Source of the DNA: Tridacna crocea
Taxonomy: Eukaryota > Mollusca > Bivalvia > Cardiida > Cardiidae
Assembly (NCBI GenBank): GCA_943736015.1
Contig: OX031068.1
Location: forward strand, 33,414,296-33,478,295
Direction: 5' to 3'
DNA length: 64,000 nucleotides
Under the pieces are notes generated by a model. The model worked only from the letters and a program-made list of their open reading frames with translations. It ran no database searches and was not told the origin of the DNA. Below, in pieces: positions 1 to 15,000 of the stretch; positions within the stretch are counted from its first letter, which is position 1; each line of letters begins with the position of its first letter. The translations under genes and the position numbers were made by a program.

Positions 1-574
1 TCAAAGGCAAATTACATTATATTAGTTACATTTGTCATCTGCATAAAACTGCAATGGGGACACTTTTTTTCATTTGGTAAGAATTGGTATAAAAAAAGTT
101 TTGTATCTCTTCAAATTTGCAGGCGATATTTTGTGATATTTCTCAAGTGATGAAATTTGTTTTTGAATGGATAGAAAACTAGTTTATGACCAGCAATTTC
201 GCCCTTTTCCACGATGTTTTCAAAAATTATTGTATCTTGGTTGGTTTTAAAACACGGATTGTTCATTCGGTAAAGTGCTAACTCACTAAGTAAAGATAGT
301 TCTCCCTTGTCACGTGACATCGTTCCCTTTTTCTTTTCTTCAAATAGAACATGCTATATAGTTTTTGAAAGTTTATGCAAATCGAGTATACGTTGTACAT
401 ACATCATTTCAATCATTTTTCCTAGAAAATAAAACACTTACTGTACATTTTCTTGTCGTCCCTTTAAATCTCAGTCAGGAAACAAACTTTTAAGCATGCC
501 CAAAATAAAAGGCTCTTGCAGATGATACAATTGTTGCCAGATATGGTGTAATTTATTTGATGTGTCATTGAAAG

Positions 575-766
575 GGAGTAAAACATTGTGGGAAAAGGAG
601 AAAATGCTGGTTACCCTTCCAAAAATAAAAATCGTTTCATTTGAGTTACATTTAGTTTTCGTCTGAAAATGTCTTGTATTTGGATAAGGCTAAAATTGAG
701 TTTGTCGTCTGCAATTGTCTTAAATTTCGACCTGTCTAAAAATTTTGTGGTGAGGTAACCAGTTAA
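575..766. repeat. Family A MITE, partial
   Basis: The left hairpin arm and the right half down to GAGGTAACCAGTTAA are present. The right hairpin arm is missing. Confidence 0.6.
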
Positions 767-1016
767 ATTGTCACATATAAATAAGGGTTTTCACTTAAAT
801 ATATCACATCAATGTAGACAGTGTTGCACTTCACATATCTTGATGTCTAAGTAAGATTTCATTCATTCATTCATCTATTTCGTTCCTTTTGAATATTATC
901 TGATCATGATTAATAAAGTGTCTTTATGTCTGTCTGTTTGTCTGTCTTTCTGCAGCATTTTATCCCTTTCTTCCTAGAAGAAGAAGTAGAGAAGAAGAAG
1001 ACGGATAGAGAGAAAA

Positions 1017-1021
<5 letters not shown>

Positions 1022-1064
<43 letters not shown>
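1022..1064 (+). repeat. (GA)n microsatellite
   Basis: An uninterrupted GA run, followed by GACGGACG and CAGACAGA units to about 1100. Confidence 0.97.
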
Positions 1065-1065
<1 letters not shown>

Positions 1066-1948
1066 GGACGGACGCACAGACAGACACACAGACAGACAGA
1101 CTTAATAAATCTCAATTTTAGGTCATGTGATAAGACAGTATATCAGCTCTATGGCGACTCTGGCATTCGCAAGTAGGTTTTTGTGCACCAATGGATAAAT
1201 TCACCTTCTATTTTGTTATCAGTTTATTCCTACCTCTAGTTTTTAAAGACAGTATGTTTTGTACTTTATGCTCTGAATTTTTACAAAAACTCATCTGCTA
1301 CAGTGAGAGCCACTTGAAAACATTTGAAAAGGTGAAAATGCTTATTACCATCCTTTTCCCACAATGTTTTCAAGAGAGCATCTTCCACACGCATGATTGT
1401 GTTGTAAACGGTTAAAAATCTTGGGAGAAAACTGCTGAATTGAAAAGGATCCATGTTCGTGTTTCTACAAGGTGAGTGGCGTTCTTTTTTCCAGCGAGCA
1501 TGGAATTACTTTATGGAAATAAATTGGAAAAGCAGCCTTCAAATACATGTTTGCAACCTGATCTTAGTCTACTCTCAAGACTTCTTCAAGAATGCTTTTA
1601 TTCAATCAGCCATACTGAAATGCAAGTATAAAATTCACGAACTTTACTTTGTGATGGCGTATAAAAAATCAAAGGCCTGAAAGTCCCGAAATGGGGATTT
1701 ATGGGGCGTAATCAGCAATGATTTGGAGGAATGAAAATTAACCCTAAGTTGCTCAGCGCAAATCAGCGTGCTTTTGAAGCCAGTGTAGATTAGGATCAGA
1801 CTGCATGGAAGGCACAGAAGGTGCAGTCTGATCTTAGATCTACATTTTCCGATAAGATGATATTTTCTCTTAAAGAAATACCTTTGAAGTAGCTACATTT
1901 GGGTTTTTTATCATCGGTATAATAGTTTTATTAGACTTCCAAAGCAAA

Positions 1949-2185
1949 TTAACTCTTTACCAAACGACAAAACTTTAGACATGTCCCAATTCAAAGCGTT
2001 TCCAGACTAAAAAAATAAACGTGACTTTTGAAGAGTAATAACCATTATGAACCTTGACCTTTGAAGAGTATAAAACATTATGGGAAAAAGAGAAAATGCT
2101 GATTATCAGCAATTTCTCCTATTCCCACAATGGTTTCAGAAGGCCTCTTCCTCTGGGTCGATAAACCAGTGACAGTTTAGTATAA
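1949..2185. repeat. Family A MITE
   Basis: The left end TTAACTCTTTACCAAACGA is intact. The hairpin (about 2069-2134) has several mismatches and the right end has decayed. Confidence 0.75.
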
Positions 2186-2781
2186 TTACGCTTATAAGAT
2201 TACTTATACGCAAAGGCAAGGAAAATCGGAGCTAGACAGACAAGTAACGTAGCTATGATTTTTTTGCACATGAGCACTTTATTGGTCCAATGGATTGAAC
2301 CGTCAGCAATTCAATCAAATACAGATACATGTATCTATTACTATTATATGCAGGACTGTATGTCTATATGTATGTATGAAAATGACTGTGCAGTGAAGTT
2401 TGTTTGAAAAAGAAAAATCTCAGTAGAATGTACAGGGTGCATGCGCTACTTGCAGAATTTGTTCCAGTCAAAATCCGATCACATTAGGCGTATTTGCTAC
2501 ACAAACCCGCTGGTCCCGTTTAAAGTGACTCTTAAGGAATTTCAATATGCCAAGTTTGAAAAGTTATCATGAAAGATGTTCGATTCTTGTATCATCTTTC
2601 TGTGAATTTCTTTCCACTGTTACGTTCATTGTTTGACTTTACCACAATATTTTAAACAGTGTTCGTGTGAAAGACGAAAAAATCTGTTTACAATAGGTAA
2701 CATCAGTTTGTGGTCTCCTTGTTGAATTTCAAGTTTCAAACGCAAAATCAGTTTAACATTTGGATGGATTCTCTCTTTCAG

Positions 2782-3073
2782 GTTGATGGTAATCATTTTT
2801 TTTAAAGTTCAGCCATGACAAAAGGTACGACAGGTGACCTATCAGCCGGAACCGGACAGGAATCAGCATCTAACGAAATCACGCATAAAAACTCAACTTC
2901 GAAGGACGGCTATATACCAGTTAGAATGAGAGATGAAGTTGACGATAAACAGGAAGCTTTTGACAACAAGAAATTAAATGAAGATGTCAATGATGATGAT
3001 CATGATGATGATCATGATGCTGATACAAATATCCTTCCAGTGGATCGAGGCTGGGCTTGGGTAATTTTAGCAG
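2782..3073 (+). CDS. MCT gene exon with start codon (coding from 2815)
   Basis: A pyrimidine-rich tract ending in CAG at 2779-2781 looks like a splice acceptor, so 2782-2814 is probably 5' UTR preceded by an untranslated exon I could not place. The ATG at 2815 has context GCCATGA. The exon codes for 86 residues plus one base and stops at the donor GTAAAGT (3074). Residues about 62-77 are a run of Asp and His encoded by an imperfect GAT/CAT repeat. The last codons give the MCT entry motif. Confidence 0.88.
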
Positions 3074-6000
3074 GTAAAGTACTTTCACCAGGACGAGTAT
3101 GATTATTTCATTCAGCTAATATTAGCAGCAAATGAATTCAAAAACTTTTGAAGTCAGTTGTTCTGATTGACTTATTCCTTGACCAAGCAATCTCGAGCTT
3201 TTGCGTCACCAAGAAATGAGGCTTTAGAATGCACCCGTGGATTATGACACAATACAAGTAATAACTGTTTTATCTCCCCCTCCCCACTTTATTTCATTTA
3301 ATTTTAATAACATTATTTGAGCCACGTTTCTTTCGTGTAATTAATTTTGGTATGCCCCTAAAAAGAAATCATATTGTTAAAAATCATTTCGGGATGAAAG
3401 ATTTCCCAAAGGTATCGGTTTTTCGGGGTATTTAGGCCCAAAACGTGTGGTTGTTTTAAGTTTGACTGCAGGTGCGAGCTATCAGCAACTGCTGCAGTAG
3501 TTTTTTATATGAGCTATTGAGGGTAAGTTTTTCTTTTATATGAGCTATTCAGGGTGTGATTTTTTTTAATGAGCTATTGAAAGTGTGATCTTTTTATATG
3601 AGCTATTGAGGGTGTGATTTTTTTATATGAGCTATTGAGGTTGTGGTGCATCTTAATGATACATTTTACCGAATAAGTCATCGCCTAATGGATCCATAAA
3701 GACTGTTATGTCTAACACCCTATTGAATTATGAGGAAGAATGGTCGATGTACATGCGAAAAAAATCGACACAGGTCGGCCTGCGCAAACTGCCCAGGCTG
3801 ACCTTAGTCGATACTTTTTTGCAGATGCACAAACTCCCCCTTTCACTGGTAATGGAACACAAAATTTCTTTTATTATAGTGCAAGGAAATTTCTTGTGAT
3901 CTGACTGGTAAACATGCCTGGAATATATACAAGTATATATATACTGACTCAAAATAAAAAGTGTATTTAGCGCGTTTTGCAATAACTCTTTAAAGGGTAA
4001 ACAAATACATTTCACTTTTCATGGCAATGTATATACATGATTGTTCTTGAAGGTCACGCAGTTTGATTGAAATCGGCACTGTCCTTGTCCTATGAAATAG
4101 CCTTAGGTATTATGCAATTGTTTGCCCGTGGAACTCTTGATACACCTTCTTTATCCCGTACAACCAATAAATTGCAACCTCAAGCTTGTGTTGAAACTGA
4201 AAAACACAAAATCTTTTATTAGATTTCTCTGATAGCAATGCCACGGCTACGTAAAGATGAGCGATTTCAAGCGTTAGTTTTGTTGTCGTCTGGAACAGGC
4301 GATAATGACGTTGCACGTCAGTTTAACTGTCATCGACACACAATTACACGTCTCCGAGATCGGTTTCTACAAACTGAAGACATATCTGATAGGCCTCGGT
4401 CAGGGAGGCTGAGGGTTACAACGGCTAGACAAGACCGTCTAATTGTGCGTGTCTACTTGCGTCAACGCTTCAAAACGGCGTCAAGTACGGCTTTTGAGCA
4501 GGGTGTCAGTAAGCAAAAAGTATTGAATCGTTTGAAGACTGAACGATTTCCCATTAGGCATAGGCGGCCATATGTTGGTCATATCATGACAAGACACGAT
4601 CGCAACTTACGTTTGCGTACGGCACGATACCATTTACGATGGACACGTGCTCTATGGGCGAGAGTGTTCTTTAGTGACGAATCTCGGTTCAGATTCAGCT
4701 TTGATGGGCGAATTCGGGTATACCGCAGAAAAGGGGAAAGGTTTAGGGACCTTTGTGTTCTTCAAAGTTACCGATTTGGAGGAGGCAGTGTAATGGTTTG
4801 GGGTGGAATAATGGGGCGGGGGGGGGGCAGGAAGACAAACTTTGTTGTTGTCAGAGGCAATCTGAACGCCCGGTGATATGTAGTCTAGACAACATATTGC
4901 GCCCCGTGGCTGTTCCATTCCTTCATCAACATTTTGGGATTTTGATACATGACAACGCCAGACCTCATACTGCAGCACTTACGTGGCACTTACGAGGCAA
5001 TTTCTTGCTAATCAGAACGTCCACGTTCTTCTATGGCCCGCAAACTCCCCAGATATGAACCCCATCGAGTATACTTGGGATCTCTTGGAAAGGAACGTAC
5101 GGAAAATCACGTTCTAAACAATCCGGCTGACTTGGAAAACGCCCTTGTGTATGAGTGGAACAGGATCCCAAATGACGTCATCAGACGTTACGTCAGATCA
5201 ATGAGATCTCGAATACAGGCAGTTATTCGCCGAAGGGGTGGGCACAATTGATATTAAGCCCTCTATTGAAAACTTAGACCTCGTATTGCCATTTTGAAGT
5301 TATCGAATGCTTTTTGCGAATTTTGAAAACGACCTGAACTCTGTTCAGCGCCACAAATATACCAGTCATCCGGAAATTTCGAAGCTAATAACTTTATCAC
5401 TAGATAGAATGAACGTTTGCCTTTCATTTGATACCAAATATGTAAGAGTTAAGATAAATGTTCTCACATGTATCGCCCACATTCCCTATGTACACTTTCT
5501 TTTTTGAGTCAGCATAATTATATATAATGTTCCCTGGCAAAAACCACGTAAAGCCAGTTTCCCTTTAGAGTGCCCCGTAAACATTACTACACTTGCAACA
5601 CAACATCCAAAATGGCGGCGTCGATCGATCACCAGATTGCACATTTATGCGCCAAACTGCACGTTTTAGTGACGTCAGTTTCCAGTGACGTCAGTTTTCG
5701 TTGAATTGGGGCACCCAGAAGGGAATTCTGTTTCGTCAGCATACTTTATTTGTGAGATTATAATGCAGAAAAAATTGGCTTAACGCGATTTGAAAGGGTA
5801 AAACTTTGCAGTATAATAAATTCGTTATACGGTCAGGTGGCAGGTGACTTGGAAACTTTTTCACGGCTGTGTCGAATCATGTCGCCACCTCGCCTTCGGC
5901 TCGGGGCGACATCGATTCGACAGAGCCGTGAACAAGTTTCCAAGTCCCCTGCCACCTGACAGTACAACCAATAACCTTCCTTTGATAGCCTCACTTTACA

Positions 6001-9000
6001 CAGATATATTGCTTCTGTCTATACATATACTTATCACCATTCTTTAAGGTGCAACATTCGAAGTGTTTCTGTATGGAGGAATGCTTAAATCTTATGGTGT
6101 ATTTTTCGTCGAGTACCAAAAGAGGTTCGGATCCAGCGCTTCTGAGACAAACGTCATGCAAACTATACATAACATAGTCGTCAGCATATCAGGTACATGT
6201 ACCTTGTTTCCTTGCTTTGTATTTAGTATTTCAACTGTTTTCATAAAATTCTAAACTTTTTACCAAAAAAGAAATACTGACCCTGAGGAGGAAGGCGTTT
6301 TGAAAACATTGAGGAGAAAGGAAAAAAAGCCGATAACCATCAGTGTCCCCCATCCCCTGCCTGTATTTTCTAAACTGCCAAAGGAAAGTCCTTTTACTTC
6401 TTATTTCCATAAGAAGCACTCCTCAGTTCCGATGGCTATTTTATCTCAGGATTTAACTAGCTGTCTGACACAATGTATTCTATTGATCTATAATTATGTT
6501 ATGACTTGCCTGGAAATATATTTGATGTATAACAGAACAGAGATGCATTAAGACCGCTTCCGCCAAAGTTTGGCTCCATCTATTGTCTTATATTGCAGGT
6601 GTGTTGGTGACTAATGTAGGATTAAAATACATGTCACCCAGAGTGTCGGTCTATATTGGAGGGTTCGGTACATTTTTGTCCTACCTGATCAGCGCTTTCG
6701 CCACGGACATTCGGGTGATGAGCTTAACCATAGGTGTAATGGCAGGTAAATCTTTCAATTTGACCTACGAAAAGACATAGAGGATATGTAGTGGGTTTTT
6801 CTTTTTTAAAGGCCGACATTTATTTCATCGTGTGAACATCATTGGTAATATTTTCACGAGTGGCGCAGCCACTCGTGAAAATATTGCCGATGATGTTCAG
6901 TCGATGAAATAAATGTCGATCTCTCACCGAAAGAAACAATTGTTCTATTTATTTCATGCTTTTAACCTTTGTTTTGGGAACTCATTCAAAATCTAGTACA
7001 GTGGCGTAATCCTCCGCCTTGCAACGCATTACAATATTACGTCAAGCGCGAGAACATCCCCAACTTTCAGCTGCAGGTCGAGCAAGAGTTACTCTCCTTG
7101 GAACTTATCGATTATCTAGTCCGAAAGGATTTCCGATAACGGTCTGTCATATAGGATTTAGAAGGGAAATTTTTTTGATCGACTAAAACACATTTTTCTT
7201 CTAAAATGATTAAAATCTATAACGTCCTAAAGTATTCTTTAATATCTCTACTTTACTTCAATATAATTTTAATTTCTGTAGCAAAATGAGAAGTTGCGTC
7301 CATTTTAATTTAAAGTTACTGACCCATTCTCCTTCTTATTTCTATAGAAAGGTTTTTTTTTTAGTCTTTATTTCTAAAGAAGATTGAATTTGTTGTACTA
7401 TTGGATCATTATAATAATTATGCAGTCAATAGACCAGTAACAAACTGTACAAAACAAGCAGTCTGATCCTGGGCGGTATCGGTTTTATTTTATGTGTTGA
7501 AATTATTTTGGCTTAAAAAAATTGACGTTGCAATATCAATATGTGACTGAAATCAGAAGAAAACAATTTGCGTTTTGGCAGTATTGATGTGACCCGTACA
7601 GCACACTCCCGAATTTTAACGGTCCTGCATAAAACATTTTGTAAACATTGTGAGAAAAGGAGAAATACCAATATCCAGCACTGATTCCTTTTTCTACAAT
7701 GTTTTCTACTCTTTTAAAGTGAAGAATATCAATTGAGCTACATTTGATTTATTTTCTGAAATTGCTTTTTTTTAAAGTTGGTGAAGACAAAAAGTTCTCC
7801 ATATGGGTAAAAGTTTTAAAGTATTGACTTTTGAAAACACATGAGAGGGAGAATATACATGTGATCGGATTGAAAATAGCGAGGAAATTTGAATATGTGA
7901 GCTGTCGCCATAAAATACTTTTGAAAATGCATTAATCATCACACATTTGCAAGTAAAGAGCTAAAGAGAGAAGGCGGCAAATTGGACTTCCTTATACAAG
8001 ATCTTGTTAAACTTGACTTTAAATCCTTATAAATAATCTCATAAAAAAATTCTGATCTTAGTTTTAACATTTAGTTTTAATTTATTCAATATACTAACAT
8101 CATTCATTTACAACAACATATTGCGAAAAGGATTGAAATGAAAGCATCAAGGCTTATATAGTTCCTCTCCCTAATGAAGTCTGATTTTTTTCCTGATACT
8201 TTCTTTCCGATTACCCCGTATCAGTGTATCAATGTATACCATTACGTAACACCAATCAAGATACCCGATAGGCGTCTTATCTAACAGTGAGACTCGGTCA
8301 TCATCGGAGAACTCCGGCACAATGCAAACGATCAGGGAAAAAGACAAAAAAATACGATAGTTGCTTTAAAAAAGTGTAAAAAGGACTAAAAATGTATTTT
8401 CTAAATGACTGAAAACTACGCCATATTAAAGAACAATAAATAAGCTTTCTGACTTCCCTGAAGATAAGTTTGATTTTCCGACACAATGTGCAGGCTGATT
8501 TATGTTTACCGTGTGCTCACAAAACCACTGACTTCTAAAAAATGACGAAATTATTTTAAACAGAACTGACCTATTGAACATAAAGGTTAAAAAGTACAAT
8601 GTGTATTCGGTTGTTTTGTTTATGATAGATCAGACGATACCCGTGTGGTCTGATCTACTACCACACTTTCCCCAGTCTAATATACATGTACGTACATTGT
8701 ACATGTATTTGTGACGATGCTATGCAAGACAATTACAATAAAATGCCGTCTGCTGACTATGTAATAGCTCTATGCTACAGGTTGGAGATTAATGTTTTCA
8801 AAAACATTGTAACAAGAGAAGCCTCTTCATAATATCCTTAACTTTGTGGGTAGCTATTCAGAAATAGATCCAACCGAAGTATTTTTACTATTGTACCATT
8901 TTTGTTGATAAATCAATAAAAATATCAGAGATTGAATTCAAAATCATGATGAAAAAATCAGAGATAAAATTCCAAAGATGCAGTAAACATATGTGCTGTT

Positions 9001-12000
9001 ACATTTCGAGCGTTCGTGTCGCGCTCCTCCCCCGGCTTTAGTCTCATCATAAGAAACTTGTACTGCGGATATTTCTCTTTTTTTTTTTTAAATCATCAGG
9101 AACTGGCAATGTATGACTGCTCCAATATTCTAAAGTAATCATTTAGTTAAAATCTAAAATCTGAGTGTTCTTTTTTTTCCCCTTCATTTTCTTTTATTTA
9201 AAAAATTTCCTATCTTCATTTCCAACTCGATTTATCAATTTATCAATTGCCATTACGATGTTAGAGCGTAACTGGAACAAAATTGTCGTCAAAAATGAAA
9301 GGAAAACTTAATGCATATTAAAAAGCCAAAAGTAAAAATGGGCGACTCTAAAAAAATGCAATTTCATAAAGGGAATGACCGAATCTAAGTTGAGAGAACT
9401 TGTGACCAGACCCTTTTGCCTTGTCCTTTGATTGTGTATATTGTTCTATGTTGTAAATTTTATTCTTGCAAAATACTTGGCAATAAAATGTTTAAACTAA
9501 ACTAAACTAATATTCTAAAGCAGTTGTAGACAACACAATAAACATGGCTCTAATTATTCAATTTGTTACTTTTTTTGTATCAATTAAGGCATGACAACAT
9601 TGCTTGAAAAATAGCAAATGCTGGTCAAAAGCATTTCTACAACTGACCATAATTTTTCAAACGCGTGCTTTCGGTAAAATCTGAGGTAGATCAAATTGTA
9701 AGACCTGAAAGGAAAACAAATCCTACAAGTTTTGGTACCCCAGTAATTTACAACCCCAGATATCCCGCAGAGTTGTTTTCCAATAAACTGAAACCCTCTA
9801 CACTCGAAGCGCGAAATTCGGGTTATAAGTGCAAAGGGTTTGTAGAGATCACCAGCCAATATATCAACCCGTATGTGATCGATTTCACGGCCAAAAGGGA
9901 TCAAACTCTCATAATTTAATTGGCTTACATAGCGGTCAAATAACAGTTACCGGGTTTGATTTGCATGATAAAGTTGGCCATGATGTCAAGTAAATGACGT
10001 CATATTTCCATCTGACTGTAAGGCTTCAATTGAAGAGTTAAGATAAAAAAATCGGTCTTTCACTGGTTGTAACCATGAAATAACGAAAAGATTTTCGCCG
10101 ATATTTTTCGATAATCTACTAGAAAGCATGAAATACAATGTACAATTTATCTCTATACTAGACAATAAAAAGACTCGTCAGAATTAACTCATACCTTTCT
10201 AAAAAGTAAATTGAAACTTTCAAACCAATACTTATCAACCCAAACTTTGCAACTTCAAGGGTATTCTCAGGGGAGGAGGAAAAATTAATTCTCTATCGGA
10301 ATGTGCAGTCTGATCTTGATCTACACTGCCCCCAAAAGGATCTCGAGCTTAAAGGTTAAGAGTACTTGTAAACAATGAATAAAATGTGACACAGATGCTG
10401 GCATTTTGTCCATTAAAAGTTGAATGAATTGTTAAAAATGCATCAGCATTATCTCCCTATTTTACCTAAGAGACTATGCTGGCGTCTGACTTACTTCTTA
10501 GTATTGATATATTCGACTAAATAAATAGAAATTAGTGATTGGCCAAAAATGTTCACTTGTCTATTATAGTGGCCCAGACAGTTGCAAGCAACTTTAGGCC
10601 TTTTATCTTTACAAAAAAAAAAAAAATCAGATATTTCTTGTTACAACTATTTCAAGGCCATCGCACTCCGTGTCGTAAAACCACATCTTCGCAAGCCAAG
10701 GCTGACGATTCACTACGCTACTCTACTCTTGGCGGATCGAGCTTGATTCTTACATTTCTCCGATACGCTTTTTTATTGAATGCAGCCAGCTCTAACTGCA
10801 ACGAATGAAATCGCTTGTAGGGTTTCATCTTTGATAAGATAGAACAAGGTCGCTACCTTTCGATTAGAAGGTAAACATGGAAACCCACGTAGATGTCTGC
10901 TTATCGCTTCATGTGTATTCGTACGCGGTTTGTGAAACGATATTTCATTGACATGTAAAGGGGGTAATAACCAACATCCAATAGAGGGCGCATCGCAGGA
11001 ATCTCGAAATCGGGCTCAATCAGCCAAGGTAAGATCCACGTAGTGATCGTAACCTTTGCTCGCGAAGATGTAAAACCATGGAGTTGTTTGAACAGCAGAC
11101 GTACATTGTTACATTTTTTTCATTTCTTTTTTTTTTTGTTTAGAAAAAGAATGGGCATAGGACCTTTTGAGACTTGAATTGTATCTTTAGTTCCCCTACA
11201 CAGTCCTTCAAGAAAAGTAAAACAAATGTCATAAAAAATGGCTAGAGAACTCATATGATGCAACAGGAAAGATTATATAGGCCTATGATATTTACTTGTT
11301 GGCTATAAATTGACATACGTACTGTATATACATTGTGTTGAAATTGGTATATGAAAGTACCTTTCATTCTGCGCTGTCGTAGAAACGACTATAACATGAG
11401 TGAACCAATGACGTAAACAATGCTTTGTCCCTTTAATACATGTGATCATTATAATCTTTATTTTTTCAGGAATATCAAATACTATGCTATTTTTGCCTAT
11501 TGTGACTACAATCGGAACATACTTCAAAAGACATCGAGGATTGGCTAATAGTATACATGTAAGCGGCTCATCTATTGGGTCCCTCGTTTTCGGACCGTTC
11601 TATACGGCATTGTTCGACCATTATGGTTACACAGGTACCATGATGATAGTTTCCGCCATATTATTTAATTCTATGATAAGTGGGTCTCTTATTCGGCCTG
11701 TTAGTTTTTATAAAAAGAAACAAAAGTGGAAGGAAATGAAATTGCTAAAAATAGAAAATACGCAAAATACGTCAGAAACCGTTTCTAAACACGAGAATGA
11801 CAGAAAAGCTTTAATTCACGTTGGTCGCGTGCAAGACGAAAACGTTAAACATATCACATTACACGACGAGAAATATGCCGAAAAGTTTTCAAATAACACG
11901 TATGATCAAAAAGATGAAGAAATCGGTGAGAGAGGACAGTTACTGCGAACGTTTTCTGAGTATGACAGTCCTCCAACAAACATTCACGGCGGAAATCACT

Positions 12001-15000
12001 CGCCAAGTATGGTCAAACCGTTTTTATTCAACAGGACAATGTCATACGACCCCGACCGGGCAAAAGCAGGTGCATTTCCCTCACCAATGTTGGGTCGTTT
12101 GAGATCAAACACATCATCAAGTCGAAAAAGGGCTTTCTCTGAATTAAGTCAATCTAGTGTCATTGGAAACGTATTGGACTCAATTAGTCGGTCAAAAATA
12201 GCTTTATACGCAAGTGGTGACGTCATAAGTGAAACTATGAGTATTGGAAAATTGACGGAAATTGGATTAAGTGAAGAGCTTGGCTCTACGGCAAAAGACG
12301 ACGAAAAAGAACAGGCAAGAAAGGAACCAACGAGTTGTACCAGCAAGGTCATAAAATTCTTCAAAACTGTTTTCGACATGTCTGTCTTTAACCCGGTTTA
12401 TGTTCATTACTTATGTATGGCCGCTGTTTCTATATCCGGTTGCGTCATGATGAGTGTGTATTTGATACCATACGCAAAGGAAGTTGGTGCTACGAGCGGT
12501 GACGTCAGCGTCATTTTCATCGTCATCAGCTCAGTCGACCTTGTTAGCAGAATACTAAGTGGATTCATTGCTGACAGAAAATGGTTAAAACCAACAACAA
12601 TTGTTGCCATTGCCCTTGGCATTATCGGCCTCGCTTGTCACGTGGTGAGGTTTTGTCAAGAGTTCTGGTCATTGGTTGTCTTTGCTGTCATTCAAGGTAA
12701 GTTGATGAATATAATTATGGATATTGTAGCGTAAACTTTAGAATGCTCTGTACTAGTTTAAGTCTTTACCACACAATCCCGACTTTTTACGACCTTGAGA
12801 AAGAAGCCTTTTGAAAACATTGTAGGAAAAGGAGAAAATGCTGGTAATCAGCATTTTCTTCTTTTCCAACAATGTTTTCTAAACTTCCCAAAACAAATGT
12901 TAGTTTTTGAGTCATGTTCAATTTTTTTCGTCAGCAAATGCTTTCAATTTGGACAAGTCTAAAATTTTGTCGTTTGGTAAAGAGTTAAGTCTGTGTTTTC
13001 CAACCATTCTAAAATGCAATCTAATCTTACAAGTAAAAAATAAAACAATTTCAGATTGCCTGAATATTTTGCTTTATCAAGTTGGTCATTTCTGTTCCAT
13101 TTGGATTCGGTCTTTTTTGAATATTTACCAATATAATGTAATTGGAATAGACGGCGAAAACTACCTTTTTGCTTTATATTTATAAATTCCATGTGACATC
13201 ATGTAATGATTTTCCTGGACGAACATGGCTGTAAATCGCACCAGATTGCGTTTTATTGAGTAAACTTTTATTCTATTTTGAAATTGAAAGGTTGTTATTT
13301 TGAAAAGTAGTCCGGTTCTGTACCCAGAATGCCCAAAATAGATACATGTGGCTGTGTAGTCGTAGAATGCCATCTAGCGGGAGATAATGACGTAACGGAT
13401 CTACTTTTATTGCGGATGCACACTAAACTGACGATGATAGCGTAATATCCTTTGCTTCCATTTGATTCTTTTGCTGCCAAAGTAATAAAACCGTACTTCT
13501 TTCCGAGGGCTCATATCAAAACTGAAATGAAATATAGAGTTTCGGGTATCGTGTAGATTCAAGTAGTTTCAGGATTAGCAGACTCAGTGCTGTCTTTTCC
13601 TTTTCTACCTCGCCCACAAAAATTAACAATGTCTCCCTCGGCAGGTAAAACGTTACACAACACGATAAAGTCAGGACCCCCGAAAAAGTATTAATCAATT
13701 ATAGAATCTCCCAAGTTGAAATGGGACAGCAAATATTTCTTCACTTAGAACCAACATATCCCAATCTCGCGAGATATCCATCACTGAACAAGCTTGTGTC
13801 TCAAAAACCGGCTATATCAGATCTCAGCAACCATAATGCAGGCTTTAGAACATTCTTATGTCTATGTAAGTGTATATTTATTTTCATAATCTAGGGGCAT
13901 TTAGCGGCACCTATATATGTCTGTATAATGTGATTCTGATCGAGCAACAAGGTCTGGACAGATTCAAAAGTTCCCTCGGATTTACAGCAATGTGCCATGG
14001 AGTATCGATAGCTATATTTTTCCAACTAACAGGTACTTTCTGCTACAGTTTTCTATTACTGTTATTTGCAAGCCGTTTAATGAGACCCATTGCAGTTTTT
14101 GTGAGAAAGCGTAGAACGTGCAGGATGATATTTGATCTGCTCTTTCCGATTTCTTGTATCATAATTATATGAAACGGCCCTTAAAATGGTACATATATGT
14201 ATATGGCTAGCAACACGCGAAAAGGGGCATTCAGACAAATTTGCGTAAAGCGTCGTCTCGGATTAGCCTGCGCTGTTTGGGCATGCTGATCCAAAACGAC
14301 ACTTTATGCATAAGTCCGAATGCCCTTTTTTTGCGAGTTGCAGGCCATATAAAGTGCATTACGGAGAAAAAGGCATTTTCTCCATTTCCCTCGTTTTCAA
14401 GAGGCTTCTATGTCAGGGTCATAAAAATCAGGGATTGTTTGGGAAAGGGTTAACAGCCACAAATACAGTCCGCCGAAACCCAGACTGACGATTTTTATCC
14501 TAAAGGCTTCACCACACAAGGTGACCGTGTAGCCTGAAGATTGGATAACACTTTCTGTGCAGTCTTAGCTTTATCTATGTCGTCCGCAAAAACTCATCTT
14601 TTTACCTATGGCGCTAAAAAAGATATTTTGTTTTGCGGGAGGGGGTCTTTTCAAATTTTATAAAGAAAAACGCAATTAAAAAAAAGTTTTATCACTGAAT
14701 CTAACACTTAGACTTGTCCAAGTTCATGCCATCTACAGACGACAAATAAAATGCGGTACTTTGTTTCTGAAGGTCTACAAAACCTTGCTGGAATAGGAGA
14801 AAATGCTGATACCAGCATTATTGTTCTTTGTAAAATATGATTTCAGAAAACGTTCTCCTTAGGATCGTCAAAATACCGGAAACGGTTGAAGCACCATTTG
14901 CAGTATGGCCTGCAACGGGCTAAATAGGGCATTCGAATATTTCCGTAAAGTGTTGTTTCGAATTAGCCTGTGCATTTCGTGCAGGCTAATCTGAGACGGC

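Larger units (their letters stand above)
1..2781. other. Upstream region of the transporter gene
   Basis: No convincing coding exon. It holds two family A MITEs, a (GA)n run and a (TCTG)n stretch near 925-955. The promoter and a presumed 5' untranslated exon of the transporter should lie here, but I could not pin them down. Confidence 0.6.

Noticed and set aside
5033-5251. Separate 72-codon gene
   Set aside because: It is the final frame-shifted piece of the Tc1 transposase.
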